DNA from: Bacillus methanolicus MGA3
GTDB lineage: Bacteria > Bacillota > Bacilli > Bacillales > Cytobacillaceae
Reading direction: 5' to 3'
Assembly (NCBI RefSeq): GCF_000724485.1
Contig: NZ_CP007739.1
Span: 1,844,843 to 1,908,842 of the forward strand
Length of the DNA: 64,000 nt
Both the position numbers and the translations under genes were made by a program. The notes beneath the pieces are model-generated. The model had not been told where the DNA came from, searched no databases, and saw only the letters and a list, made by a program, of their open reading frames with translations. Shown here in pieces: positions 1 to 9,118 of this stretch (positions are counted from its first letter, which is position 1; each line of letters begins with the position of its first letter).

Positions 1-318
1 CCGCCAAAAATTCCAATTATCAGCCTTCTCCTTGTTATTAAATTCAATTATCTTCTCTGGCAATTCGTAATTAACTGGTTCAGTCCATTGAATTCGGAAC
101 AAGCGTGAAGAAGCGCTGTAGCCAGCTTGGGCGATTTCATCGGCAAAATGCACCATTGTCTCTTCTTCGGGTAAAATGCTCAAATGATTCTTTGCTGTGG
201 CAAACATAATGATGTATGTGCCGTGATCGGTAAACGTGGGTTTGTTCCACTTGATTTGCGGCTCCAGGTTTGGAAATTTCTCAAGTATCCACGCAAAAAT
301 CTGCTCGGCTCTCTCTTT
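1..318 (-). pseudogene. DUF1801/YdhG-like (frataxin-fold) protein, amino end missing
   Basis: The minus strand reads an open frame with the family's core and carboxyl end: EKFPNLEPQIKWNKPTF, then FTDHGTYIIMFATAKNHLS, ending DNWNFWR exactly at the window edge. Family members are small cytoplasmic proteins sometimes called iron chaperones. Upstream the frame is closed by TAA at 319-321. The residues just beyond that stop (EGVFA) resemble the family's amino end, while the following dozen or so residues are absent. I infer an internal deletion with a nonsense codon, so the gene is probably dead. No start codon with a ribosome site is visible. Confidence 0.6.
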
Positions 319-559
319 TTAAGCAAACACACCTTCCTTTACGGATGGTGCTTCGTTGACTCCCCCTGAACTGAAAGCACTGCCACGTCCTCTATAAACA
401 TATTCTACCAGAATTGCCAGTAATAAATGCACTAAATACTTAATAAAGTCAAAATGTTACTCCACTTATATAACCGATTTTTCGCAAAATATCACCTCGT
501 TATTGAGACAATTCTTATGAGCCACTCTAAACTATGATTTTATCAGTCTACTACACTTG

Positions 560-585
560 TATCAATAGAGTACACTCTATTGATA
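560..585. repeat. Perfect 12-bp inverted repeat upstream of a transposase fossil
   Basis: Arms TATCAATAGAGT and ACTCTATTGATA are exact reverse complements around a 2-bp AC centre. The repeat lies 50 bp before the Tn3-type transposase start. Its size and position would suit a recombination or resolution core of a Tn3-family element, or an operator. This is inference; only the symmetry is observed. Confidence 0.5.
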
Positions 586-634
586 TATAATTGAACTAAT
601 TAACTGAATAACTGCAGAAATGATATGATACTTT

Positions 635-840
635 ATGAAAATTGCGAGAGGTAGAGAATTACTTACACCGGAACAGCGACAGGCCTTTATGCAATTCCTG
701 AAGATAAGTGGGTGCTAGGAACCTACTACACTTTTTCCAAACGAGATTTAGAAATTATAAATAAGCGAAGAAGAGAAGAAAACCGTTTAGGGTTCGCCAA
801 TTAGCCGTTCTTCGGTATCCCGGTTGGCCATACACATAGT
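635..840 (+). pseudogene. tnpA: Tn3-family transposase, amino-terminal fossil (DUF4158)
   Basis: ATG at 635 opens a frame reading MKIARGRELLTPEQRQAF. After a shift near 690 it continues as DKWVLGTYYTFSKRDLEII and NKRRREENRLGF. A second small deletion near 800 shifts it again into LAVLRYPGWPYTH. This is the conserved beginning of Tn3-family transposases (normally close to 1000 residues). Only about 65 codons remain, with two frameshifts, and no catalytic DDE part exists. It is a relic of an insertion next to the antiporter gene. Confidence 0.75.
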
Positions 841-954
841 CATTTGCATCGCAATCACCTGTTAAAGTTATCTCGCTTAGGTTCAAGATATGAGCCTTAT
901 TTTAAAAGAGACCGTGTTATGCCCAGTTTTTCCAACAGAGATCAAAACATACAA

Positions 955-2106
955 CTATACGTTGCCACACCCTGTTTGCATTTTTCGATTAAAAATCCAC
1001 TTTATCATTGGAGGCGTGACAATGGTTGTAACGAGTATCACGATAATAATTACCGCAAACATATCTTGACTTAATAGTTTGGTTTTTAAACCAATAGAAG
1101 CGATAATTAATGCTACTTCACCACGGGACACCATTGCTGCGCCTATCCCGAACGAACGATTCCAAGAGAATCCGGATATTTTTGCACCGATTGATGCACC
1201 GATTAACTTTGTAAGAATCGCTACGATACTTAATAGAACGATCAGCCTAAAATTTTCAAAAATACCCTTAAATTGAGCAGAAATCCCAATGGATGTAAAG
1301 AATACTGGGACAAAAATAGAATAACTAATGGTCTCCACTTTTTCGAACACTTCCTGTTTGTAATCCGTTAAACGAATCGCAACTCCCGCTATATAAGATC
1401 CGATCATCGCGGCAACCCCTGTGTGTTCTGCCAAGTACGCATAAACAAAACAGATAATGAAAGCTGACGAAATGACAGGTTCCGTAACTTTTATCGTTGC
1501 AAATTTTTTCAAAAACTTAGGAACGACTTTCCATCCAATAAGGATAGCTGCCGCGAAAAAGAGCATCTTCTTTAAGACAACCGTCCCTATGTTGATATCT
1601 CCGCCAGTAAGACTCATTAAAAACGCTAAAGCAACAATAACTAATACATCATCAATAACGGCTGCTCCTAAAATAGTTGCTCCTTCACGAGATTTTAATT
1701 GATTGATTTCTTTAAGAGCTTGAACAGAGATGCTTACACTGGTAGCTGAAAGCAATAGCCCCAAAAACCAGGATTGTATAGGTGTAAAATTTAGCATAAT
1801 TCCAGACAAAAATCCTAAAAAAAGAGGAACAATAATTCCGCTGACACCTACAAATACGGAAGCTTTTCCCGTTCGTTTTAACTCATCTATATCTGTTTCT
1901 AATCCAGCAAGAAACATAAGCAAGATTACACCAATTTGACTGAACTGTGTTAGTGTATCTGTATTAGCCACTAATCCTAAAACAGATGGTCCCAAAATAA
2001 TTCCAATCAGGAGTTTGCCAAGAACGGAAGGCTGCCCTAATCTTACGCTAATGTCCCCTGCAATTTTGGATGCAAATAATATAATCGCTAATTGAAGTAA
2101 GAACAT
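955..2106 (-). CDS. CPA2-family cation:proton antiporter (NapA/KefB/GerN type)
   Basis: The 383-residue protein is almost entirely hydrophobic, with about 11-12 membrane segments, and starts LGQPSVLGKLLIGIILGPSV, the hallmark first repeat of CPA2 exchangers. GVILLMFLAGLETD and a later VIDDVLVIVALAF (the two-acid motif of the ion site) are present. It should exchange Na+ or K+ for protons across the cytoplasmic membrane. It lacks the cytoplasmic RCK/TrkA-N domain of KefB, as in GerN and NapA. It is a single gene, separated from upstream csoR by a terminator. The exact cation cannot be read from sequence. Confidence 0.9.
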   Translation of the reverse strand: MFLLQLAIILFASKIAGDISVRLGQPSVLGKLLIGIILGPSVLGLVANTDTLTQFSQIGVILLMFLAGLETDIDELKRTGKASVFVGVSGIIVPLFLGFLSGIMLNFTPIQSWFLGLLLSATSVSISVQALKEINQLKSREGATILGAAVIDDVLVIVALAFLMSLTGGDINIGTVVLKKMLFFAAAILIGWKVVPKFLKKFATIKVTEPVISSAFIICFVYAYLAEHTGVAAMIGSYIAGVAIRLTDYKQEVFEKVETISYSIFVPVFFTSIGISAQFKGIFENFRLIVLLSIVAILTKLIGASIGAKISGFSWNRSFGIGAAMVSRGEVALIIASIGLKTKLLSQDMFAVIIIVILVTTIVTPPMIKWIFNRKMQTGCGNV

Positions 2107-2159
2107 TTAATACCGCCTTCTCTCTTTCATTTGATTTTTTCATTCTTAATAAATGCAAA

Positions 2160-2205
2160 AAGAGCCTGTCATCAAGGACATAGCTATCCCTTGATGACAG
2201 ACTCC
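2160..2205 (-). terminator. Rho-independent terminator after csoR
   Basis: On the minus strand GAGTCTGTCATCAAGG pairs with CCTTGATGACAGGCTC around an 11-base loop and is followed by TTTTTGC. It sits between csoR and the antiporter gene. It belongs to a family of similar terminators also found at 5456, 10819 and 31083. Confidence 0.85.
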
Positions 2206-2299
2206 ACCAGTAAATCCCGATATTTTACATTTGATATGATATCATATTTTTACTATTTACGACAACAGGTTAAGTTTCTTTCATTTGATTGATTAATAG

Positions 2300-2644
2300 T
2301 TACTTCATTTTCATTAACTTTTGAATCGTTACAAGGACTTCATCTAAAACTTCCATGTCACCTTCTTGAATTCTTTCCACCACACAGTTTTTTAAATGGC
2401 CCTCCAGAAGAATTTTTGCCACACTGTTTAAAGCTGATTGCGTTGCTGAAATTTGTGTAATCACATCGTCGCAATACGTATCTCTTTCAATTAACCCTTT
2501 AATTCCGCGAATTTGGCCTTCGATCCGATTTAAGCGGGTAATGAGATTTTTCTTCACTTTATCGGAATGATGGCTTTTTCTATTACTTGTAACAGTTAAG
2601 CAGACCTCATCATGTAAGGGATCATTTTCTAATTCAGAAACCAT
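2300..2644 (-). CDS. csoR: CsoR-type copper-sensing repressor
   Basis: This 114-residue all-helical DUF156 protein carries LITRLNRIEGQIRGIKGLIE and the Cys-His-Cys metal set: YCDDVITQI (Cys), LEGHLKNCV (His and Cys). In the family Cu(I) binding releases the tetramer from GC-rich operators and derepresses copper efflux. The ribosome site is AAGGAGGG, 8 bases before the ATG. The gene stands alone, 5 kb from copZA, while a broken copy sits directly in front of copZ; this intact copy is therefore probably the acting regulator. A CsoR-like operator covers its own promoter. FrmR or RcnR homologues are less likely because the Cu-type C-H-C pattern is complete. Confidence 0.92.
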   Translation of the reverse strand: MVSELENDPLHDEVCLTVTSNRKSHHSDKVKKNLITRLNRIEGQIRGIKGLIERDTYCDDVITQISATQSALNSVAKILLEGHLKNCVVERIQEGDMEVLDEVLVTIQKLMKMK

Positions 2645-2680
2645 TCAGATTCCCTCCTTGACTTTAACTTTTACTTTATC

Positions 2681-2697
2681 ATACCCCTGTACAGTAT
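2681..2697. promoter_or_regulatory. CsoR operator in the csoR promoter
   Basis: ATACCCCTGTACAGTAT has the dyad and G/C tract of CsoR boxes. On the minus strand it fills the 17-bp spacer between a TTTGCA -35-like and an ATAAAG -10-like element. The same arrangement recurs in front of the broken csoR at 8512-8528. Confidence 0.65.
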
Positions 2698-2954
2698 GCA
2701 AAGGGACAGATTTTCTTTTTTGGCCGACAAAATGGGATATTTTCAGTATTTATAACCTTACTAGTGGAATTATTTTCTATTCATGTTCACAATTCTCCTT
2801 TAATTATTTAACGTCTTACCAAAAAAATAAGAATCAAAATAACATATTTTAATGAATTGTTTTTCGCAGGGGACTGTTCATTTACATGAATCATACACCG
2901 ATATTAATCTAAACACTGTTCTTCTGTTATATATATTTATGTTATGACGCTTGG

Positions 2955-3280
2955 TTAAAGCCTTATTTTAGCTATTGTCACTTTTTTCAATTTCCTCAAT
3001 ATGTTTGATTTCGGAATAACATAAGAAGGGTAAGTTGTTGAAATGAGGAGGTGTGAAGATTCGTGAACCAATTTAAATCCATACAGCGTTTTGTTAAGGA
3101 AAGAGGACGTTTCAAACAATAGTTGCTGAATGGTTCCAATGCAAATCATTCTGTCCGATATTACATAAGCGCAAAAAACATGTTTGACTGCAGACAAAAT
3201 AAGGTCCAGAGCTATTGTCTGAACCCTATTTTGAACTGCCTCTAATTTATCAACAGTTTTAGTTTCCCAATTTTTCTATT
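2955..3280. other. Intergenic region without a recognisable gene
   Basis: The stretch between csoR and the lipoprotein gene is AT-rich. An AGGAGGTG site near 3047 precedes a GTG at 3064 that opens a frame of only about 19 codons on the plus strand. An 80-codon open frame on the minus strand has no ribosome site and no family resemblance. I see no convincing gene here. Confidence 0.4.
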
Positions 3281-3742
3281 CTAATTTGCTTTTTTTTCTA
3301 ACTCATGTAATGTTTGAATCAATTGATCATTTAATTTTCCAAGTGTTTGTTTATCAAGTGGACTTACTTGAGATCCTGCTACCTCTGGATTCAAAGATTT
3401 TTCAAGCTTTTCATAAAGCTCTGGGTATCTCGGCTTTACTCCATCCTCAAAAGTCTTCCAAATTTCCTCTAATTTTGGTCCAGTTTCTTTCACCTTCTCT
3501 TCATCGCCAGCATTGATCGCTTGTTTTAGCTCTTCCGCCGTTGTAAGCATCTTTGAAACCCCGGCTTTCACATTTGTAGCATTAGTCTGCTCTTTTGATG
3601 AAGACTGGGTATTATTTGATTGATTTGTAGCCTTATCCGTAGTAGTTGAATCACTAGATGCAGATTGGTTGGCCGAACTACACCCAGCTAGAGCTAATGT
3701 ACTAGCTAAAGCAAATGCAGCAATGGTGTTTACAATTTTCAT
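3281..3742 (-). CDS. Ser/Thr/Gln-rich lipoprotein of the iron-uptake operon
   Basis: This 153-residue protein begins with a signal peptide and lipobox (LALAGCSS), so it should be lipid-anchored outside the membrane. A low-complexity Ser/Thr/Asn/Gln linker (residues 25-55) is followed by a helical domain with IWKTFEDGVKPRYPELYEKL. That W-x-x-F-E/Y-P pattern resembles the two repeats in the extracellular part of the FTR1 permease upstream (TWLEIESTVK and SWLSIEGNVV). I infer a homologous domain that presents iron to, or stabilises, the permease. The gene starts 22 bases after the permease stop and is surely cotranscribed. It is not EfeO, because no cupredoxin or imelysin HxxE motif is present. 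Confidence 0.7.
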   Translation of the reverse strand: MKIVNTIAAFALASTLALAGCSSANQSASSDSTTTDKATNQSNNTQSSSKEQTNATNVKAGVSKMLTTAEELKQAINAGDEEKVKETGPKLEEIWKTFEDGVKPRYPELYEKLEKSLNPEVAGSQVSPLDKQTLGKLNDQLIQTLHELEKKAN

Positions 3743-3764
3743 AGAATTAATTCCTCCTAATACT

Positions 3765-5246
3765 TTAGTTTTGTATAGTTTTCTGAATCTGTTTTCTTTG
3801 TTTTTTGATTCGGTTCCACATCAAAGCCGCCAAAGCAAACAAGAGCAATGCCATTTGCGGAATGGCACTCTGCCAGGATGGATAGAACCCTAAGAAATCG
3901 ATGCTTGGCAAGTTTTGAAATGTTGTAGACGGTAAAAACCCTGCGAGCTGAAAGCTATGAATACCGAGTCCGGTAAATTTGAAGCACAGATAGAAGACAA
4001 TCAGGCTTGATACCTGGAAAAACGGTTTCATAGGCAACTTAACACCAATGACCAGCATGAGGTAAGCAAAAACTGCCAAGATGCCAAAACCAACCAAAAT
4101 ACCAATTATTAACTTTTGAAAGCTAATCTGATTGACCATACCAATAATGAAAAGTACAGTCTCTGTTCCTTCTCGAAAGACGGCTAAGAAAGAAATTATA
4201 CCAAGGGAGACCATACGACCCGTATCCAACGCTGATTGACTTTTGTTGCGGATATATTGATTCCACTCGGCAATATTTGACTTACTATGTAGCCAATAAC
4301 TCATGTAAAGAAGCATCACGGCTGCTACAATACCCGTCCAGCCCGAAATTAGGAAATTATTCTGACCGAAAGCGCCAGATGTGAAAACGAATTTTACAAA
4401 TAACGCTAAAATAGCACTCAGAACTAAACCAGCTAAAACACCACTCCAAATCCAAGCTTTTCCTTTCGCTTCATTAGACTTTTTAACTAAGGCTAATAAT
4501 GCACCTACAACCAGTAGAGCTTCCAATCCTTCACGAATCGGTATCATTGCGGCGTCCCAAATGGTATAACTGGATTTGCCGGCAAGCGGTGTCAAATACT
4601 CGATCATCTTGTCGAGCAGCTGGGCAGCCCCCTTGTAATTACCAGCAGAGATCATCGCATTCACCGTGACCATATCTCGCTCTGCATCGTTATACACTGT
4701 GGCCGATTGTGCCACCACATTCCCTTCGATGCTGAGCCAAGATTCTTGAACCTTTGTCATATTCAAAAGAGACGACAGCTGGTCTTTATTTTCCACCTTT
4801 TCTTTTGTTTTCTGTAACATTAGAATGAAATCGGAGAGCGTGATGTTTTGCTTCTTAAATCCTTCACCCTTGGAATACTTGCCATTAATGAATTTTTCAT
4901 TGACACTTTTAAGTCCCTGCAATGCCTTGACAACATCTTGTTGCTTGTTTTTTATGAAAGCATATTGCACTTGACCCATTTTTGACTCAATATCACTATA
5001 TGCTTGACCCGAGTCTGACTTCACCGTACTCTCAATTTCGAGCCAAGTATCATTAAATTTCTGGTAGATTTTCTGTGCTTCTGATAGATTGCCTTGCTTC
5101 GCAAGCTCTAATGATTGATCAACATATTGCTGCGCTTTACTCATATTCTCCGTTCCCTGACTTGCAGCCCACCCAGTAAGCGGTTTTATTCCTGCTAGCA
5201 ACAATAGAAGAACGAAAAAGGAAGCATATCTAATTTGCCTACACAT
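3765..5246 (-). CDS. efeU: FTR1/EfeU-family iron permease with extracytoplasmic helical domain
   Basis: A signal peptide leads into about 200 extracytoplasmic residues with two helical repeats (around TWLEIESTVK and SWLSIEGNVV). Seven membrane segments follow, bearing the two FTR1 iron motifs REGLEALLV and REGTETVLF. In yeast and bacteria these REGLE motifs carry ferric iron during oxidase- or proton-coupled uptake. At 493 residues it is the long, fused Gram-positive form (YwbL-like). EfeO and EfeB neighbours are absent; a small lipoprotein replaces them. Two Fur boxes lie over the promoter, so expression should follow iron starvation. Confidence 0.9.
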   Translation of the reverse strand: MCRQIRYASFFVLLLLLAGIKPLTGWAASQGTENMSKAQQYVDQSLELAKQGNLSEAQKIYQKFNDTWLEIESTVKSDSGQAYSDIESKMGQVQYAFIKNKQQDVVKALQGLKSVNEKFINGKYSKGEGFKKQNITLSDFILMLQKTKEKVENKDQLSSLLNMTKVQESWLSIEGNVVAQSATVYNDAERDMVTVNAMISAGNYKGAAQLLDKMIEYLTPLAGKSSYTIWDAAMIPIREGLEALLVVGALLALVKKSNEAKGKAWIWSGVLAGLVLSAILALFVKFVFTSGAFGQNNFLISGWTGIVAAVMLLYMSYWLHSKSNIAEWNQYIRNKSQSALDTGRMVSLGIISFLAVFREGTETVLFIIGMVNQISFQKLIIGILVGFGILAVFAYLMLVIGVKLPMKPFFQVSSLIVFYLCFKFTGLGIHSFQLAGFLPSTTFQNLPSIDFLGFYPSWQSAIPQMALLLFALAALMWNRIKKQRKQIQKTIQN

Positions 5247-5276
5247 ATCATCAGCTCCGTAAACCTTTTATTTAAT

Positions 5277-5342
5277 TGATAACGATTATCATTATTTATG
5301 TAACTGATTATTATTATCATTTAAAACAGCTATCCTGTCAAT
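5277..5342 (-). promoter_or_regulatory. Iron-starvation promoter with two Fur boxes
   Basis: TGATAACGATTATCATTA (5277-5294) is almost the consensus Fur palindrome, and TGATTATTATTATCATT (5305-5321) is a second one. On the minus strand TTGACA (5337-5342) and GATAAT (5313-5318) make a sigma-A promoter with an 18-bp spacer. The second box overlaps the -10 element and the first lies just downstream, a layout fitting repression by Fe-Fur of the FTR1 operon. Confidence 0.85.
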
Positions 5343-5455
5343 AGAATAATTTTATTCTAATGTTTGTATAAATATATAAATTATTGAGGCTGATAATGAG
5401 CAAAACTACGAACCATGCACTCTTAGTTGCTAAATAAAACATTAAATCAAAAATT

Positions 5456-5504
5456 AGAGGCTGTCTCAAAAGCCAGTGGGTCAGACCCTTATGAGACAGC
5501 CTCT
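5456..5504 (-). terminator. Terminator after copA with embedded GGGTCTGACCC
   Basis: AGAGGCTGTCTCA and TGAGACAGCCTCT form a perfect 13-bp stem, followed on the minus strand by AATTTTTGATTT. The loop contains the palindrome GGGTCTGACCC, which recurs near 38771 and, as part of the motif, near 43570. Confidence 0.85.
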
Positions 5505-5529
5505 TATACTTTCTTCACATATCTATTTT

Positions 5530-7944
5530 TTATAACTTTACCCTTTGCAGTCGGAGTGCGTTGAGCACAACGGACACAGAGCTGAATGCCATAGCAGCGC
5601 CTGCGAGCCATGGTGCAAGGAAACCAATCGCGGCTACCGGAATTCCAAGAGTATTATAAGCAAAGGCCCAGAAAAGGTTTTGTTTAATATTGCGAATGGT
5701 TATCTTGCTCATAAAAATAGCATCAGCAATACTGTTAAGATCACCCCGGATCAGTGTAATATCGGCTGCTTCCATGGCTACATCCGTTCCTGTACCGATC
5801 GCCATCCCGATATCAGCAGTGGCCAGTGCAGGTGCATCGTTGATACCGTCGCCTACCATCGCAACTTTTTTGCCCTTTTGCTGTAGTTTCTTCACTTCTT
5901 CTGCTTTGCCTTCAGGCAGTACTTCTGCAATCACATGTTCTATCCCTGCCTGTTTCGCAATTGCCCGGGCAGTCTGCTCGTTATCGCCTGTAATCATAAT
6001 GACTTCAAGTCCCATCTCTTTCAATCGATTAACAGCTTCCGCAGAGGTTTCCTTTATTGTGTCTGCTACCGCAACAATCCCAGCAAATGATCCATTAATT
6101 GCTGCAAGCATGGCTGTTTTGCCTTGTTTTTCAAGACCTTCCATTTGATCCAAAACATGATTAATTTCTACATTATACTTATTCATCAAACGTCGAGTAC
6201 CTACTAGGACTTCCTTTCCATCAACCATTGCTTTTATGCCATAGCCGGGAATTGCCTCGAACTCTTCAGCATTCTTGAGAGCCATCTTCCTTTCTTTAAT
6301 TCCTTCTACGATGGCCTGAGCAAGCGGGTGTTCAGACTGTTTTTCGGCAGACCCGACAAGCATTAAAAAATCCTTTTCGTCCATTTCTGTTCTCACATCT
6401 GTCAAAACAGGTGCACCGTTAGTGATCGTTCCTGTTTTATCTAGTACAACCGTATCAATCCTATGGGTCATTTCGAGATGTTCTCCGCCTTTAAAAAGAA
6501 TTCCATATTCAGCTGCCCTGCCTGAGCCCGCCATGATGGACGTCGGTGTTGCAAGTCCAAGAGCACAAGGGCAAGCTATGACAAGAACAGCGATTAATTT
6601 TTCTAAAGCTTCGGGAAAATCTCCAGGCGCTGCCCATAAATACCAGACAAAAAACGTAATTATTGCGATTCCAACAACGATCGGTACAAAAATTCCGGAA
6701 ATTGAATCTGCTAATCGCTGAATCGGTGCTTTAGAGCCTTGAGCTTCTTCCACAACTTTAATAATCTGAGAAAGGGCTGTATCTTTACCAACTTTTGTTG
6801 CTTTTATTTTAATAAATCCATTTTTATTGATTGTAGCTCCGATTACTGTATCGCCGACCGTTTTATCAACTGGCACGCTTTCCCCTGTGATCATCGATTC
6901 GTCAATAGCGGAGCGGCCTTCCAAAATTTCACCGTCAACCGGAACTTTTTCACCCGGCTTTACTAACATGATATCACCAACAACTACTTCTTCGAGCGGA
7001 ATTACTTTTTCCACTCCATTGCGCAATACGGTTGCCGTTTTGGCTTGCAATCCCATTAGCTTCTTAATTGCTTCTGAAGACCGGCCTTTCGCTTTTGCTT
7101 CGAACAGTTTACCAAGAATAATTAACGTAATTAAAATGGCGCTTGTTTCAAAATACAGATCTATTGAATGGGTATTGTTTCCAATCGATTCAATGGCTAA
7201 GTAGACACTGTAAAAATAAGCCGCTGACGTACCGAGTGCAACTAGTACATCCATATTGGCGCTTTTGTTTCGCAACGCCTTGTAAGCTCCTATATAAAAC
7301 TGTTTACCAATATAAAATTGTACAGGTGTTGCCAGCGCCATTTGCACCCATGGATTCATAAAGGCTTCCGGAACGTAAAGAGAAGATGTGAAGGTAAAAT
7401 GGCCGGCCATAGCCCAAAGTAAAGGGATCGATAATATCAATGAAAATATGAACTTTCCTTCCTGAGTTTTGATTTCTTTCAAACGATGATCGACTGCTTC
7501 TTTATCATTATCTTCATTTTTCACACTTGCACCATAGCCAAGTTTTTCAACCCTTTGAATCATATCTTTAGGTGAAACAATGGATGGATTATATTCAACC
7601 GCTGCTTTTTCGAGGGCAAGGTTAACGGTGGCATTGATAACTCCCTCCATTTTATCAAGCCCTTTTTCAATCCTCGCGGCACAAGCAGCACATGTCATCC
7701 CGGTCAAGATCAACTCAGTTTTTTTCGTTAAAACATCATAGCCAAGATCTCTAACTTTTTTCTGAATATCCGCCGGCCCCGTCACGGCAGGGTTATATTT
7801 TACGGTGGCTTTTTCAAGTGCCAGATTTACGTTCGCATCCTGTACACCTTCCATTTTCTTTAAACCTTTTTCAATTCGGGTGGCGCAGGCTGCACAAGTC
7901 ATACCGGTTATTTGAAATTGGCTTTCTAGAATTTTTTCACTCAT
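5530..7944 (-). CDS. copA: Copper-exporting P1B-type ATPase CopA
   Basis: Two amino-terminal heavy-metal domains each carry GMTCAAC (residues about 10-140). Then come membrane helices with the CPC transport motif ([15 protein letters not shown]), the phosphorylation motif DKTGTITNG and the hinge [13 protein letters not shown]. It pumps Cu(I) out of the cytoplasm using ATP. I start it at ATG 7944 (MSEKILESQ, 804 residues) because the upstream in-frame ATG at 7959 overlaps the GAGGTG ribosome site and the CsoR operator. It is the last gene of csoR(broken)-copZ-copA and is followed by a strong terminator. An operator of its own between copZ and copA suggests an internal promoter. Confidence 0.96.
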   Translation of the reverse strand: MSEKILESQFQITGMTCAACATRIEKGLKKMEGVQDANVNLALEKATVKYNPAVTGPADIQKKVRDLGYDVLTKKTELILTGMTCAACAARIEKGLDKMEGVINATVNLALEKAAVEYNPSIVSPKDMIQRVEKLGYGASVKNEDNDKEAVDHRLKEIKTQEGKFIFSLILSIPLLWAMAGHFTFTSSLYVPEAFMNPWVQMALATPVQFYIGKQFYIGAYKALRNKSANMDVLVALGTSAAYFYSVYLAIESIGNNTHSIDLYFETSAILITLIILGKLFEAKAKGRSSEAIKKLMGLQAKTATVLRNGVEKVIPLEEVVVGDIMLVKPGEKVPVDGEILEGRSAIDESMITGESVPVDKTVGDTVIGATINKNGFIKIKATKVGKDTALSQIIKVVEEAQGSKAPIQRLADSISGIFVPIVVGIAIITFFVWYLWAAPGDFPEALEKLIAVLVIACPCALGLATPTSIMAGSGRAAEYGILFKGGEHLEMTHRIDTVVLDKTGTITNGAPVLTDVRTEMDEKDFLMLVGSAEKQSEHPLAQAIVEGIKERKMALKNAEEFEAIPGYGIKAMVDGKEVLVGTRRLMNKYNVEINHVLDQMEGLEKQGKTAMLAAINGSFAGIVAVADTIKETSAEAVNRLKEMGLEVIMITGDNEQTARAIAKQAGIEHVIAEVLPEGKAEEVKKLQQKGKKVAMVGDGINDAPALATADIGMAIGTGTDVAMEAADITLIRGDLNSIADAIFMSKITIRNIKQNLFWAFAYNTLGIPVAAIGFLAPWLAGAAMAFSSVSVVLNALRLQRVKL

Positions 7945-7957
7945 CGCCAAACACCTC

Positions 7958-7974
7958 ATACCTATATAGGGTAT
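7958..7974. promoter_or_regulatory. CsoR-type operator between copZ and copA
   Basis: ATACCTATATAGGGTAT is a near-perfect dyad of the kind seen at Bacillus copper-efflux promoters. It lies 13 bases before the copA start and after copZ. Confidence 0.65.
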
Positions 7975-8014
7975 ATATTTATGAAAAAGAGAGCGTGCTG
8001 CACATACAGCACGT

Positions 8015-8236
8015 TCACACGTTTACTACTTGGACAACTTCATAGCCTTGATCATCAATGGTTTCCTTAATTTGATCAAGAGTCACTTCATTTGCATTGA
8101 ATTCAACATCTACTGTGCCATTTTCAAGATGAACGTTTACATTTGATACACCTTTAAGCTCACCGACACTTCCTTCGACCGCTTTTACACAGTGGCCGCA
8201 AGACATGCCTTGTACATGTAATGTTACTTTTTCCAT
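8015..8236 (-). CDS. copZ: Copper chaperone CopZ
   Basis: This 73-residue single heavy-metal-associated domain has the Cu(I) site GMSCGHC near residue 10 and a beta-alpha-beta-beta-alpha-beta pattern. It ferries Cu(I) in the cytoplasm to CopA. AAAGGAG precedes the ATG. It lies between the broken csoR copy and copA, and should be induced with copA by copper. Confidence 0.95.
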   Translation of the reverse strand: MEKVTLHVQGMSCGHCVKAVEGSVGELKGVSNVNVHLENGTVDVEFNANEVTLDQIKETIDDQGYEVVQVVNV

Positions 8237-8262
8237 GATTGTCGTCTCCTTTTACAGCTTAG

Positions 8263-8482
8263 TTAATTTTTGGATAGCGTTGTTGAAATTTGTGTAATCA
8301 CATCATCACAATAAGTATCTCTCTCAATTAACCCTTTAATTCCGTGAATTTGCCCTTCAATCCGTTTTAAGCGGGTAATGAGATTTTCTTTACTTTCTCG
8401 GAATGATGGCTTTTCATGTCACTAGTAACCATGCAGCAGCCCTCTTCTTCTTGGAAGGGATCATTTCTAATTCAAATACCAT
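8263..8482 (-). pseudogene. csoR: Truncated, frameshifted second csoR copy
   Basis: From ATG 8482 the minus strand reads MVFELEMIPS and then, after shifts, SHHSEKVKK, LITRLKRIEGQIHGIKGLIE and YCDDVITQISTTLSKN before TAA. This matches the intact csoR at 2300-2644, including the first metal Cys. At least two frameshifts interrupt it, and everything after the first Cys helix (the LEGHLKNCV part) is gone, so it cannot bind copper. It sits exactly where csoR normally heads csoR-copZ-copA. The operator and promoter before it remain. Confidence 0.85.
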
Positions 8483-8511
8483 ATGATTCCTTCCTTTACT
8501 TAATAAATATC

Positions 8512-8528
8512 ATACCCCTGTATGGTAT
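8512..8528. promoter_or_regulatory. CsoR operator in the copZA promoter
   Basis: ATACCCCTGTATGGTAT is a dyad lying, on the minus strand, inside the spacer after TTTACA. It differs at a few positions from the box before intact csoR and should control the csoR remnant-copZ-copA transcript. Confidence 0.65.
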
Positions 8529-8583
8529 GTAAAGAGATTTCATCTTTTGTTCATTTTTCACTGGAAAAGTGGTTAGAAAACAA

Positions 8584-8611
8584 AAAAGATCCTCACAAAC
8601 AAGGATCTTTT
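8584..8611 (-). terminator. Orphan hairpin terminator
   Basis: AAAAGATCCT pairs with AGGATCTTTT around an 8-base loop. T tracts occur on both sides and are stronger on the minus strand. No gene is now seen that would need it from the right, so it may be the leftover of a deleted gene. Confidence 0.65.
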
Positions 8612-8836
8612 CTTTTCATACTGTGCCTATAATAATGTAAATCTTTGCTCAACCGTTACGTACCCGCTACCTATATCGTGGACATATTCATTTCACTTTA
8701 TACATAAGAAAAATTTTTTTAACAACTGGATTTCGATACTTCAATGAAATTCATTTAAAACAACATTTAAAAATGACTTTATTGATTTAGTTGGTTAATA
8801 TGAAAAAATAATTCGAAAAGTAAGGCAAATAATATA

Positions 8837-8865
8837 TTGATTTTTCTTATCGGAATAATTATACT
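8837..8865 (+). promoter_or_regulatory. Sigma-A promoter for the SAM riboswitch transcript
   Basis: TTGATT, a 17-bp spacer and TATACT lie about 45 bases upstream of the riboswitch aptamer on the same strand. Confidence 0.6.
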
Positions 8866-8911
8866 AAGTGATATCAATTTAGAGAACTTCGAAAATTAAA
8901 TATTTTTTAAC

Positions 8912-9079
8912 TTTTCTATCCAGAGAGGCGGAGGGACTGGCCCAATGAAACCTCGGCAACAGACTATACTGTGCCAATTCCAGCAAGCGAATGCTTGAAA
9001 GATAGGAAAGAAAGCAAACGTTGATTCATGAATGATGAATAGTTTGCCTCTTTCCTTATCTGGGAAAGAGGTTTTTTTT
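8912..9079 (+). ncRNA. SAM-I (S-box) riboswitch with terminator
   Basis: The aptamer shows the S-box landmarks in order: CTATCCAGAGAGGCGGAGGG, GGCCCAATGAAACC, CGGCAACA, the TGTGCCAATTCC stretch and GAAAGATAGGAAAG closing the P1 stem. A terminator CCTCTTTCC/GGAAAGAGG with eight T follows at 9047-9079, and its 5' arm can also pair with the GGAAAG of P1. High S-adenosylmethionine should stop transcription. The first intact gene downstream is the MFS transporter at 9266. Confidence 0.95.
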
Positions 9080-9118
9080 ATTCTCTAAATAGGTTGGGAG
9101 GAAAGGAAGGATTGGGAA

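Noticed and set aside
2955..3197. 80-codon minus-strand frame
   Set aside because: No ribosome site, no family match and no conserved features; kept only as unassigned intergenic DNA.
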